A stretch of 64,000 nt of DNA, taken from an uncultured Bacteroides sp. (lineage in GTDB: Bacteria; Bacteroidota; Bacteroidia; Bacteroidales; UBA932). Positions within the stretch are counted from its first letter, which is position 1. The number at the start of each line of letters is the position of its first letter. A program made the position numbers and the translations under genes. A model generated the notes under the pieces. It ran no database searches, was not told the DNA's origin, and saw only the letters and a list, made by a program, of their open reading frames with translations. This document shows, piece after piece, positions 24,689 through 33,647 of this stretch. Location of the stretch: the NCBI GenBank assembly GCA_900546925.1, contig UREV01000009.1, positions 1 through 64,000 of the forward strand. The letters are read 5' to 3'.

Positions 24689-24704
24689 CATTCTCAAAAG
24701 GTTA

Positions 24705-25931
24705 ATGAATAGAATAATGATTCCTGACATTCGTATAGAGGATTATAATTATCCTCTCCCGGATGAGCGCATTGCCAAGTATCCTTTGGCTGAGCGAGAT
24801 TCATCCAAACTACTTCGCTACGTGGATGGCAAAGTGGATGAGCATATATTTAGAGATATAACGGATTTCCTTCCGGATAATGCTATAATGGTTTTCAACG
24901 ACACTAAGGTAGTGCCTGCACGATTACATTTTGTGCGCCCTACAGGGGCTCGGATAGAGATTTTCTGTCTCCAGCCCGTCGACCCTGTTGAATATAACCT
25001 TGCATTCGCTTCTACGCAGACCTGCACATGGAAATGTGTCATAGGAAATGCCAAGAAGTGGAAGAATGATACACTTAATCTGTATCTTCCTGAAAACCAT
25101 GACGGCAAGGCTGCAGAGTTGAACATGACGGCTGATCTGGTTTCTCGTGAAGGTGAAACTGGTATCGTTACTTTCCATTGGGACGGAAATTTGCCGTTCT
25201 CCAATGTGTTGGAAATCTGCGGAACGATTCCGATTCCACCATATCTCAACAGGGACAGCGAAGCGATCGATACGGAGCGTTATCAGACTCTCTATGCGAG
25301 AATACGCGGTTCTGTAGCTGCTCCGACCGCAGGGCTCCATTTTACAGACGCCGTGCTCGCCAAAATACGTGAAAAAGGCATTGACATGGAAACTGTATGC
25401 CTGCACGTCGGGGCCGGGACTTTCTTGCCGGTCAAGGATTCGGAGGTGGCGAAGCATCCGATGCATCGCGAGCCTTTTGTGGTGACGAAGGCATTCCTGA
25501 AAGACCTGATCGACTCTCACAAGAAAGTGATAGCCGTCGGTACTACTTCGGTGAGGACCCTGGAGTCCCTATATTATATAGGTGTATCTTGTATCGAAAA
25601 AGGCCATCCTGAGGATGTAGAGCAGTGGGCGCCGTATACGCGTGAATACAGCTATTCTACGGAGGAAGCCCTTCGTGCTATCGTGAATTATCTGGAGCAG
25701 ACATCGCAGGACGCATTGACGGCTGGGACCAGAATCATTATCGTGCCCGGATTCAAGTTCCGCATCGTGGATATACTTGTCACCAATTTCCATCAGCCGG
25801 AGAGCACGCTGATATTGCTTGTATCTGCATTTGTCGGCGGAGACTGGAAAACCATCTATGACTATGCCTTGGCGCATAATTTCCGTTTCTTGAGTTACGG
25901 TGACAGTTCATTATTGTTCAAAAGGAGCTAA
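24705..25931 (+). CDS. queA: S-adenosylmethionine:tRNA ribosyltransferase-isomerase
   Basis: Transfers and isomerises the ribosyl part of SAM onto 7-aminomethyl-deazaguanine in tRNA, giving epoxyqueuosine. Conserved QueA features are YPLPDERIAKYPL, the ARLHF region, GSVAAPTAGLHFT and HVGAGTFLPV. At 408 residues it is longer than the roughly 350 of E. coli because of an insertion around residues 85-170 (about NAKKWKNDTLNLYL). The C-terminus has FHQPESTLILLVSAF. It is a single gene with its own promoter and a terminator-like hairpin after it. Confidence 0.95.
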   Translation: MNRIMIPDIRIEDYNYPLPDERIAKYPLAERDSSKLLRYVDGKVDEHIFRDITDFLPDNAIMVFNDTKVVPARLHFVRPTGARIEIFCLQPVDPVEYNLAFASTQTCTWKCVIGNAKKWKNDTLNLYLPENHDGKAAELNMTADLVSREGETGIVTFHWDGNLPFSNVLEICGTIPIPPYLNRDSEAIDTERYQTLYARIRGSVAAPTAGLHFTDAVLAKIREKGIDMETVCLHVGAGTFLPVKDSEVAKHPMHREPFVVTKAFLKDLIDSHKKVIAVGTTSVRTLESLYYIGVSCIEKGHPEDVEQWAPYTREYSYSTEEALRAIVNYLEQTSQDALTAGTRIIIVPGFKFRIVDILVTNFHQPESTLILLVSAFVGGDWKTIYDYALAHNFRFLSYGDSSLLFKRS

Positions 25932-25973
25932 TAAAAAGGGTCCTATTTTTGGTCTTTACTGCCTTTTTTATTA
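25929..25973 (+). terminator. Possible terminator after queA
   Basis: TAATAAAAAGG (from 25929) pairs with CCTTTTTTATTA (25962-25973) with one bulged T; the loop is about 20 bases. The T-rich right arm suits termination, but the stem is AT-rich. Confidence 0.5.
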
Positions 25974-26050
25974 GATTTGCTGATATTATTGCTCGGTCTG
26001 AGGTGATTTTTTTGCGGGAGAACCGGGCGTATATTTAAACCAATTGCACT

Positions 26051-27214
26051 ATGAGTGAAGTGAATGAATTTGAAAGTATAGTTCCATATACTGATGAAGA
26101 AGCTGTCGAAGCTTTAGGTAAATTGGCAGATCATCCGGCCGTGATGGAGATTTCCAAGTCCATTTTTCCGGACCAGAAACCTGAGTTTTTGAGGACTGTG
26201 CTCAAGAGCCTGAAGAGTATCGATGAGTTCCAGTCTCTTGTGATGAACAAGGCTGTCGAATGGGTACTTGCTACGACTGCACATAATTTTTCTTATGACG
26301 GAATTGCGAATCTGAAGAAAATCCAAGGCAAATTCCTGGCATTGTCCAACCACAGGGACATTATCCTGGATCCTGCCATTACTCAGGTTGTTCTTTACAG
26401 AAACGGCATTCCAACGACTGAAATCGCGGTAGGAAGCAACTTGCTTTCTAACAAGTACATCGAGTACCTTATCAGGTCCAACCGAATGATTAAGGTTATT
26501 CGAGGAATCAATGCCCGTGAATTGTATTTGTCATCGCAGGTTCTTTCCAAGTATATCAGAACATGTATCACGTCCGGAAAGAGTTCCATCTGGATGGCCC
26601 AGCGTGAAGGCCGTACGAAAAACGGCATTGACACAACCGAGCAGGGACTTCTCAAAATGCTCGACATGAGCGGAACGAAGGATTTCACTTCGAATTTCGA
26701 GGAACTCAACATCGTGCCTCTCAGCATTTCATACGAATATGAGCCTTGCGATATCTTGAAGGCGCGTGAACTTCTCATTTCCAGGACACAGAAATATGTG
26801 AAAGGTCCGCAGGAGGATCTCATAAGCATCATTACAGGTATCCGGCAGGTCAAGGGCAATATCCATCTCAATATTGGTGAGCCGCTTACCCATGATGAAA
26901 TTCAGGCGGCTTCCACATGTATGAAGAATGACCGTTATCAGGCTATCAGACATGCTGTGGATCTGAGAGTTATCGAAGGATATAAGCTTTGGAAGACCAA
27001 CTATATCAGTTATGATATGGTAAACCACAGTTACAAATACAGCGACTTGTACTCACATGAGGATGTGGAAGCCTTCACCGAGTATGTGGAGAAGCAGTTG
27101 GACAAGGTAGAAAAGTCACTTTGCAGAGCTGATTTGCGTGACATCTTGCTGCGTATCTATGGTAACCCGGTGGTTTCGCGCGAGAAACTCATGGAAGAGC
27201 GCAAGAACAAATAA
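26051..27214 (+). CDS. 1-acyl-sn-glycerol-3-phosphate acyltransferase-like protein
   Basis: 387 residues with a PlsC-type acyltransferase core. The catalytic motif is SNHRDIILDP (His101, Asp107), with one residue more between His and Asp than the usual HX4D. The substrate-binding block is WMAQREGRTKNG, equivalent to FxEGTR. There are no clear membrane helices. A helical N-terminal region of about 90 residues and a C-terminal tail of about 110 residues flank the core. It probably acylates a lipid precursor, but the acceptor is not shown. A strong hairpin follows. Confidence 0.8.
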   Translation: MSEVNEFESIVPYTDEEAVEALGKLADHPAVMEISKSIFPDQKPEFLRTVLKSLKSIDEFQSLVMNKAVEWVLATTAHNFSYDGIANLKKIQGKFLALSNHRDIILDPAITQVVLYRNGIPTTEIAVGSNLLSNKYIEYLIRSNRMIKVIRGINARELYLSSQVLSKYIRTCITSGKSSIWMAQREGRTKNGIDTTEQGLLKMLDMSGTKDFTSNFEELNIVPLSISYEYEPCDILKARELLISRTQKYVKGPQEDLISIITGIRQVKGNIHLNIGEPLTHDEIQAASTCMKNDRYQAIRHAVDLRVIEGYKLWKTNYISYDMVNHSYKYSDLYSHEDVEAFTEYVEKQLDKVEKSLCRADLRDILLRIYGNPVVSREKLMEERKNK

Positions 27215-27230
27215 CGACATCTGTCATATA

Positions 27231-27266
27231 CAAAAAATGCTGACCGTAATTGGCCAGCATTTTTTG
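27231..27266. terminator. Bidirectional terminator between the acyltransferase and mscS
   Basis: CAAAAAATGCTG (27231-27242) pairs perfectly with 27255-27266, with a GGCC-containing loop. T-rich tails exist on both strands, serving both convergent transcripts. Confidence 0.85.
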
Positions 27267-27274
27267 TCGTATAA

Positions 27275-28186
27275 TCATTTTATATGTACATCCATCTGAG
27301 GGAACGGGAACTGAATGCCATTCTTAGGCAACTCTGTGAAGATGGCTTCATTCATATCATACATTACATCCCAGTAATCTTCCGTCTTCACCCAAGCTTT
27401 CATGACATATTCCACGCAACTGTCTTTCATGGCATTCAACGCGACGAAAGGATCGGCTGCCCCGGGCGTAGAAGAATCCAAAATGCGCGGATCTGATTTC
27501 ATCAGTCTAAGCATTACCTCCTTAGCTTTGGCATTGTCGGTACTGTAATCGACCTGTGTGTACCATTCCAACCGGTTGACTTTCCGCTCGAAATAATTCT
27601 TGATATTGCCGTTGGAAAGCGCACCATTCGGAAGAATAATAGTCTTGTTGTCAAACGTACGCAGACGAGTGCTGACGATATTCACGTCGGAGACTATACC
27701 TGAAAACCCGAGGGCCTCAATATAGTCACCGGCTTTGAACGGCTTGAACAGCAATATCATTATGCCACCTGCGAAATTCTGCACGGTTCCGCTGAGAGCC
27801 ATACCGATCGCCATACCTCCGGCCGCGAGCAACGCCGCGATGGAAGTTGTGTTGATTCCGAGGGTTCCGATAGTGACTATGACCAGGATTACTGTCAATG
27901 TTATCGAAACCAGACTGATAACGAAAGATGACAGCGTCTTCTCCGTATGTTTCCGCTCGAAGATCTTATGCAACAATTGCTTGACTTTTCGTATAACCCA
28001 AGCACCTATGGAATAGATGACAATCGCGGCCAATACCTTCAGACCGAATCCGATGAGGTCCCGGATCACGTCTTCAATGAACTGGTTCGGATTAGTCGCA
28101 ATTTCCTGTGCGAGATTCGTCAATGCTACTTTAGCGGAATCAGGATCAAAGGAAACTGAATCTATCGGTGGTATCTGTGAAGGCAT
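27275..28186 (-). CDS. mscS: Small-conductance mechanosensitive channel, MscS family
   Basis: Inner-membrane channel opening under hypo-osmotic shock. In 303 residues there are three hydrophobic segments; the pore helix TM3 is Gly/Ala-rich (ALLAAGGMAIGMALSG). It is followed by the beta domain signature FKPFKAGDYIEALGFSGIV and ILPNGALSNGNIKNY, then an alpha/beta tail. Length is close to E. coli MscS (286). It is the last gene of a five-gene minus-strand run and lies 11 bases after the cysteate synthase gene. Confidence 0.94.
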   Translation of the reverse strand: MPSQIPPIDSVSFDPDSAKVALTNLAQEIATNPNQFIEDVIRDLIGFGLKVLAAIVIYSIGAWVIRKVKQLLHKIFERKHTEKTLSSFVISLVSITLTVILVIVTIGTLGINTTSIAALLAAGGMAIGMALSGTVQNFAGGIMILLFKPFKAGDYIEALGFSGIVSDVNIVSTRLRTFDNKTIILPNGALSNGNIKNYFERKVNRLEWYTQVDYSTDNAKAKEVMLRLMKSDPRILDSSTPGAADPFVALNAMKDSCVEYVMKAWVKTEDYWDVMYDMNEAIFTELPKNGIQFPFPQMDVHIK

Positions 28187-28197
28187 AAACTATTGGT

Positions 28198-29478
28198 TTA
28201 GAATAACTTGTCTACTGCTGCTATAATCTCTTCCGCAGGAAGGTCAGGGCTGAGAATCAGATCCGGTTCCTTAAGGATGAAGCCTTTACGTGTCGCTCCG
28301 AGCATTCCGCCTCCGGTTACGTTAAGCATGACTGTTTCATCATGTTTCACGATGCCTGCATCAAGAGCCTGTTTCAAGCTGGAAACAGCACATGCTGAAG
28401 CAGGGAAAAGGTCATAACCTTCTAAGCTGAAATATTTTACGACCCACGAAACGATTTCATCGTTGGAAACCTTGAACATATCTCCTCCAGATTTCTCGAG
28501 AACATCGAAGAGTCCACCGGCCAGGCTGTATGGAGGTTTTCTGTTGGACAGCACCTTTCCGAGAATCACTTCAGATTTCTGACGGCCTTCTTCCGGAGTC
28601 ATAGGAACCAGTTCTCGGCTATGTGCTTTCCATGAGTCGTACATGATGGTAAACGGGGCATTCTGGCTCGCATAAATCCTCATCTTGTTTTCTCCGAAAC
28701 GTCCGTCGGCTGCAAGTCTCGCTGCGTTTTCCCATGCGGCGATAGCACCTGTTCCGCTGCCCACGGCCTGGAAATATGCGTCAGGAATACGTCCTATAAC
28801 TTCGACTGCAGACAATAGAGTCGTACCCATACCATCTCTTCTGGCTACATTCTTGGCACCGCCCTCTGCCATATATCTAGGATCTTTGCAGAGCTTATCT
28901 CCAAGGGTAATGGCATCGAAATAATCTGTACCTGAAGGCGTTGCGATAATCTTTACGCAAGAAGACAATTTTTTCTTGAACCACAAGTCGCTGAAATTGT
29001 CCAGCGGAACGCAGATTACGATAGGAATATTGTTGTCTGAGCATACTTTGGCGAATGCACGTGCAGTGTTACCTGCAGACTGAACTACGAGGATGCGTTT
29101 GTTCTTCTTAGGAAGCCTTGCGCAAACGGAATAAGCCTCAGTCTCTTTAAACGAGCAGGTCTCCATTCTGGCACCGATTCGTGGGCAATAACCTGAGAAT
29201 GTGATATATAGGTTCTCCATTCCCAATACGGATGCGAGACCTTTACTCTTATATGTCACCGGAGCATGTGAATGTCTTAAGGTCCTCACAATCGGCAGCC
29301 ATTCAGCATACCTGTATAGACCTTTGAGATCTTCTCTTGGTGTGAATTTCGTATTCTCATAAACTGCTCTGACAAGAGAAGGGGACGTAGCTTCAGGATC
29401 GGCGATTGTCCATCCTTCATCCTCGAAAACTCTGCCGGTACCGACATTGACCAGCTTGTATTTTGTAGGTTTGAACAT
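28198..29478 (-). CDS. Cysteate synthase (threonine synthase-like, PLP-dependent)
   Basis: Converts phosphoserine and sulfite to L-cysteate. The 426-residue protein is a fold-type II PLP enzyme with the PLP Lys at K111 in METCSFKETEA. It follows the methanogen cysteate synthase family closely as I remember it: FSGYCPRIGA, QSAGNTARAFA, EGGAKNVARRDGMGT, FQAVGSGTGAIAAWE and NRKPPYSLAGGL. Threonine synthase proper is less likely. In Bacteroidota such as Alistipes and Odoribacter, cysteate is the head-group precursor of capnine-type sulfonolipids. The neighbours (Ca/Na antiporter and MscS) are not part of that pathway. Confidence 0.85.
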   Translation of the reverse strand: MFKPTKYKLVNVGTGRVFEDEGWTIADPEATSPSLVRAVYENTKFTPREDLKGLYRYAEWLPIVRTLRHSHAPVTYKSKGLASVLGMENLYITFSGYCPRIGARMETCSFKETEAYSVCARLPKKNKRILVVQSAGNTARAFAKVCSDNNIPIVICVPLDNFSDLWFKKKLSSCVKIIATPSGTDYFDAITLGDKLCKDPRYMAEGGAKNVARRDGMGTTLLSAVEVIGRIPDAYFQAVGSGTGAIAAWENAARLAADGRFGENKMRIYASQNAPFTIMYDSWKAHSRELVPMTPEEGRQKSEVILGKVLSNRKPPYSLAGGLFDVLEKSGGDMFKVSNDEIVSWVVKYFSLEGYDLFPASACAVSSLKQALDAGIVKHDETVMLNVTGGGMLGATRKGFILKEPDLILSPDLPAEEIIAAVDKLF

Positions 29479-29501
29479 ATTATAAGTGGTTTAGATTTTT
29501 T

Positions 29502-30461
29502 TTACTTGTTGATTATAAGCCATGTCATGTACGCTGCATCCATTAGCAGAAGGCCGATACCATCACCACGGTCGAGTTTATCCCGCTTGAAAGTATAAAT
29601 GCTTATCGCGATGAATAGCGCGCTCATGAGGAGAGCTACCGCATCCACGTAATTTATCGCCGCGAATGAAAGGGGATGGATCAATGCTGACCCTCCAAGG
29701 ATGAGAAGCACATTGAATACATTGGAACCCAATATATTACCAAGTGCAAGCTGTCCTTTTTTCTTCGCTGCAGCTACTATACAAGTAGCAAGTTCAGGCA
29801 TGGATGTTCCTCCTGCAAGGATGGTTATGGCTATGAATTTGTCGCTGACACCTATCATTTTTGCGATATTGGTAGCAGAATTGACGAACAACTGACCGCC
29901 CAAGATCAGACCGGCGAGTCCGATTATGATCATCAATGCAGCTTTTCCTCCCGATACAGGTTTTTCACCATCATCACTTGGATTCTCGTCAGGAACATCG
30001 TAACGGAATGACATATAAATATATATGGCAAACAACAGGAGAAACAGCGCTCCTTCAAACCTGCTCAATGTATCCGTTCCGAATCCGAAAAGTTTATGAG
30101 TCATTCCGAGACCGAGCAGCAATACGGTGATAAGAATATTGATAGGAATGTCTTTCTTTCTGTTCAGGCTTGTTATCGTCATAGGACAAATCACAGCAGT
30201 GATACCGAGTATCAGCATCACATTGAATATATTGGAACCCATGACATTTCCGATGGCGATATCAGCATTGCCCTTAATCGCACCGATAAAACTGACCACC
30301 ATCTCCGGAGCGGATGTGCCCATTCCGACAATGGTCAGGCCAATGACAAAATCACTGATTCCCAGACGTTTGGCAACGGCAGAGGAACCATCTACAAGCC
30401 AGTCGGCTCCTTTTACTATGAAAAAGAGACCGCATAGGAAAGCGACAATTTGGATTAACAT
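29502..30461 (-). CDS. Calcium/sodium antiporter (CaCA family, YrbG-like)
   Basis: Inner-membrane exchanger of 319 residues with about ten hydrophobic helices. The two alpha-repeats that line the ion path are clear: GMGTSAPEMVVSF with GNVMGSNIFNV, and GGTSMPELATCIV with GNILGSNVFNV. The hydrophilic loop between the halves (DENPSDDGEKP) is short, as in bacterial members. It starts 3 bases after rlmD ends and is followed 23 bases later by cysteate synthase. Confidence 0.94.
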   Translation of the reverse strand: MLIQIVAFLCGLFFIVKGADWLVDGSSAVAKRLGISDFVIGLTIVGMGTSAPEMVVSFIGAIKGNADIAIGNVMGSNIFNVMLILGITAVICPMTITSLNRKKDIPINILITVLLLGLGMTHKLFGFGTDTLSRFEGALFLLLFAIYIYMSFRYDVPDENPSDDGEKPVSGGKAALMIIIGLAGLILGGQLFVNSATNIAKMIGVSDKFIAITILAGGTSMPELATCIVAAAKKKGQLALGNILGSNVFNVLLILGGSALIHPLSFAAINYVDAVALLMSALFIAISIYTFKRDKLDRGDGIGLLLMDAAYMTWLIINK

Positions 30462-30464
30462 AGT

Positions 30465-31925
30465 TTACTTGTTGTTTTCGTTTTCTGCTTTAATTTCAGC
30501 GCGTCTCCTGATTTCTTCTTCTGTGCGGAGTCTAAGCGCGCAAACGTTCTCCACATGCATAGTGTGAGGGAACATATCCACCGGCTGTACAGCCGTGATT
30601 TCATACTTGTCTGACATCATGGCCAGGTCGCGTGCCTGTGACGCAGGGTTGCAACTTACATAGACAATCCTTTCAGGCGCTGCTTCCAGGATAACCTTCA
30701 CTACGTCAGGATGCATACCCGCACGAGGAGGGTCAATGATCATGACTTCCGGTTTTCCATGTTCTGCTATAAATTCCGATGTGAGGATGTCCTTCATATC
30801 TCCGGCGAAGAACGTGCAGTTGTCGATCTTGTTGGCCTCAGCATTGACCCAAGCATCATCTATAGCCTCTTTAACATATTCGATTCCAATCACTTTCGCG
30901 GCTTTGTCCGAGACGAACTGGGCGATAGTGCCGGTGCCGGTGTAGAGGTCGTAAACGATTTCGTTTCCTGTCAATGCCGCAAATTCCTTGGCCACGGAGT
31001 AGAGCCTGTGGGCCTGGTCGCTGTTTGTCTGGTAGAACGACTTCGGTCCAATCTTGAATTTCAGGTTTCCCATGGTCTCCCAAATTGCATCATCACCCTT
31101 GTAGAGTGTACATTCCAAGTCGGAAATAGAATCGTTCAATTTGCTGTTTATTACGTAATAAAGTGAGGTAATCTCAGGAAATTCTTTAGATATGGCGTCG
31201 AGCATTGGCGCGATAGTCTCATCCATATAAGCGAATACTATCGTAAGCATGACATCGCCCTTTTTGTTGTTCCTGACGATCATATTCCGGAGGAAACCGG
31301 TGTTCTCGCGGATATTGTAGAATTCAAGCTTATGCTTGAGAGCGTAATCCTTTATGAAAAGTCTGATTTTATTTGACGGCTCAGGTTGCAGGCTGCAGTG
31401 ACGTATGTCCAGAACCTTGTCGAAAAATCTGCCTACATGGAATCCCAAACCGAGTTTTTCTTCAGGTGACAAGGCTTCCGCATCCTCATCATTATATATC
31501 CATCGTTTGCTGGAGAACGTGAATTCCAGTTTGTTACGATAAAAAGCCGTCTTTTCTGACGGAAGTATCGGAGAAATTTCAGGAACTTCCAAGTGACCTA
31601 TTCTCACCAACTGGTCATAAACCTGCTGCTGTTTGGCCTGGAGCTGCATATCATAGGGGAGAGGCTGCCATTTGCACCCTCCGCAGATTCCGAAGTGTTC
31701 GCAGAAAGGTTTCAGACGATGTGCAGAAGGCTTCACAATCGAAAGAATGAAGCCTTCCATATAGTTTTTCTTCTTTTTAGTGACTTTTACGTCTACAATA
31801 TCTCCTGGAACAGCAAATTCTACAAAGAGAACTGCACCTTCCACATGGGCGAGTGATTTGCCTTCAGCCGCTACCGCTTCTATCTCCACGTTCCGGAGAA
31901 TGATTTCTGTTTTATTTCTTGCCAT
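30465..31925 (-). CDS. rlmD: 23S rRNA (uracil-5-)-methyltransferase, RlmD/RumA type
   Basis: 486 residues. An N-terminal TRAM domain (about 1-65) is followed by an iron-sulfur cluster motif HFGICGGCKWQPL. The SAM-binding core has DLYTGTGTIAQFV, then VMIDPPRAGMHP and the catalytic Cys in IVYVSCNPASQARDL. This order is that of RlmD, which makes m5U in 23S rRNA; the RlmCD/TrmA relatives are less likely. It begins 12 bases after the Na/Pi transporter gene. Confidence 0.93.
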   Translation of the reverse strand: MARNKTEIILRNVEIEAVAAEGKSLAHVEGAVLFVEFAVPGDIVDVKVTKKKKNYMEGFILSIVKPSAHRLKPFCEHFGICGGCKWQPLPYDMQLQAKQQQVYDQLVRIGHLEVPEISPILPSEKTAFYRNKLEFTFSSKRWIYNDEDAEALSPEEKLGLGFHVGRFFDKVLDIRHCSLQPEPSNKIRLFIKDYALKHKLEFYNIRENTGFLRNMIVRNNKKGDVMLTIVFAYMDETIAPMLDAISKEFPEITSLYYVINSKLNDSISDLECTLYKGDDAIWETMGNLKFKIGPKSFYQTNSDQAHRLYSVAKEFAALTGNEIVYDLYTGTGTIAQFVSDKAAKVIGIEYVKEAIDDAWVNAEANKIDNCTFFAGDMKDILTSEFIAEHGKPEVMIIDPPRAGMHPDVVKVILEAAPERIVYVSCNPASQARDLAMMSDKYEITAVQPVDMFPHTMHVENVCALRLRTEEEIRRRAEIKAENENNK

Positions 31926-31937
31926 TAAAATAATGTT

Positions 31938-33590
31938 TTAGCCGTCATTGCGGACAATCGACTGTGACACGTTGATCATAAAGTCACCCATGGCCTCGAG
32001 TTCTGAAATGATATCGAGGAAATAGTTGAGTGACTGATAGTTGCCCGTATGACGCTCAATCTGTATAATACCTTCTTCACGAAGTTTGTTTCTGGTCTCG
32101 TTAATATCGTCTTCCGCGTTATAAGCGTTGGAAATATCTTTCAGACTGCCGTTTACTGCAGCCCTGAGATTATCATTCATAACAGTATATGCCAAATCGA
32201 CTTTATCTATCATGAGATTAATCTTGCTGATCATTTCCACGTCAAGTTTTCTGTTGTGTACTCTTTCTCTATCCAAGATTCTACTGATGTTCTCTCCGCT
32301 GTCGCCGAGGCTTTCGAATTCTCCAATAACCCTATAGAGCACCTTGACTTCCTCAGCCTCTTCTTCACTTAGACTTTCTGTAGAAAGACTGTTCAGGAAC
32401 TGGGCAATCATATATTCAAGTTTGTCAGAAAGTTCCTCATAATGAACGAGTTGCATTCTTTCATCCTCGAACTTGTCAGGGTCTGTCTCATTCACGGCAT
32501 CTCTGATGACAGGCAAACTCTTGTGCATGATATCACCGAATCTGGCAACCTCTTTGAATGCCTGGCTGATGGAAATCGAAGGAGTACCGAACTGTCTTGA
32601 TGAGATGTACTTGAGTCTGGACTCGTCCTTATCTCCTGCAGATTCAGCCACAATTAAAGTGACAAGTTTCTCGATAGGTTTTACAAACCAAGCCAATATG
32701 CATGTATTCAACAAGTTAAATAATGTATGGAATGTGGCGATGGCGAATACGCCGTAACCGCATGAGACTAAGTCTGAAAGTGCGATAAGCGGGCGGAAGA
32801 AGATAAGAGCAAGTACTGCTCCGAAAACATTGAACAGAGTATGCACGATAGCAGCTCTTCTCGCTGAAACATTACCCTCTGAAGCTGCGATATTGGCGAA
32901 AATGGTGGTTCCGATATTCTCACCGAGAACCATGGCAGCTGAGAGTTCCAAGTTGATCCATCCCATGGAAAACATTATCATAGTGACAGTTACGGCTCCG
33001 GTAGACTGCATCAGGAATGCCAGTATGCATCCTATAGCCATAAATGTCAGAATAGACAGGAACCCGCTTGCAGAGAAGCTTAAAACTGTTTCCGCCAGCC
33101 CGGGAAATTCATCCAAGGTAGGGAAATAGGTTATCATATAGCTCAATCCCAGAAGAATGAGAGCAAATCCGAGAATAATTTCTCCCATAGTTTTCTGACG
33201 TTTCGACTTCATCATGGTAAGGATGAAACCGATCGCTACAATAATATATGTATAACCTGTAATTCCGAGTTTGAATCCGAGAATGGCTACAAGCCATGTC
33301 GTTAACGACGCGCCAATGTTTGCGCCCATAATGACCAGGATGGACTGGGCCAATGTCAGTGCACCGGCATTGACAAAACTCACGACATTAACGGTAGCCG
33401 CACTGGAGGATTGCGCGATAGCTGTAATTCCGAATCCTGACAGAATGCTGCTGAACGGATTTTTGCGCATCCAAGGCAAAAAACGGTTAAGTTTGTCTCC
33501 TGAAGCTTTGAGCAAACTGTTGCTCATGAGATTAAGTCCATAAAGGAACAGCGCGGCCGCTCCAAGGAGGGAAAGTAGTTGCAAAATCAT
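31938..33590 (-). CDS. Na/Pi cotransporter family protein with PhoU-like tail
   Basis: 550 residues. The N-terminal membrane half (about 1-310) contains two inverted repeats with the QSSSA-type motif: IAQSSSAATVNVV and LMQSTGAVTVTMI, typical of sodium-phosphate cotransporters of the NptA/YjbB group. The C-terminal 210 residues are helical and PhoU-like (repeated long charged helices), which is common in bacterial members and may sense phosphate status. It is the first gene of the run with rlmD, the antiporter, cysteate synthase and mscS. Confidence 0.92.
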   Translation of the reverse strand: MILQLLSLLGAAALFLYGLNLMSNSLLKASGDKLNRFLPWMRKNPFSSILSGFGITAIAQSSSAATVNVVSFVNAGALTLAQSILVIMGANIGASLTTWLVAILGFKLGITGYTYIIVAIGFILTMMKSKRQKTMGEIILGFALILLGLSYMITYFPTLDEFPGLAETVLSFSASGFLSILTFMAIGCILAFLMQSTGAVTVTMIMFSMGWINLELSAAMVLGENIGTTIFANIAASEGNVSARRAAIVHTLFNVFGAVLALIFFRPLIALSDLVSCGYGVFAIATFHTLFNLLNTCILAWFVKPIEKLVTLIVAESAGDKDESRLKYISSRQFGTPSISISQAFKEVARFGDIMHKSLPVIRDAVNETDPDKFEDERMQLVHYEELSDKLEYMIAQFLNSLSTESLSEEEAEEVKVLYRVIGEFESLGDSGENISRILDRERVHNRKLDVEMISKINLMIDKVDLAYTVMNDNLRAAVNGSLKDISNAYNAEDDINETRNKLREEGIIQIERHTGNYQSLNYFLDIISELEAMGDFMINVSQSIVRNDG

Positions 33591-33647
33591 ACTAACTTAA
33601 CATAATATAAATTGTGTAACAAAGTTCTGCTTATTGCAGACGCGGAA

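Larger units (their letters stand above)
24282..24704. other. AT-rich intergenic region, no gene seen
   Basis: About 420 bases between the divergent HTH and queA genes. I find no open frame, tRNA or strong terminator. It contains a further TTTGTAAA box at 24568-24575, a short inverted repeat (ATAGATA/TATCTAT, around 24353-24390), the palindrome at 24644-24655 and the queA promoter. A small RNA cannot be excluded. Confidence 0.5.
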
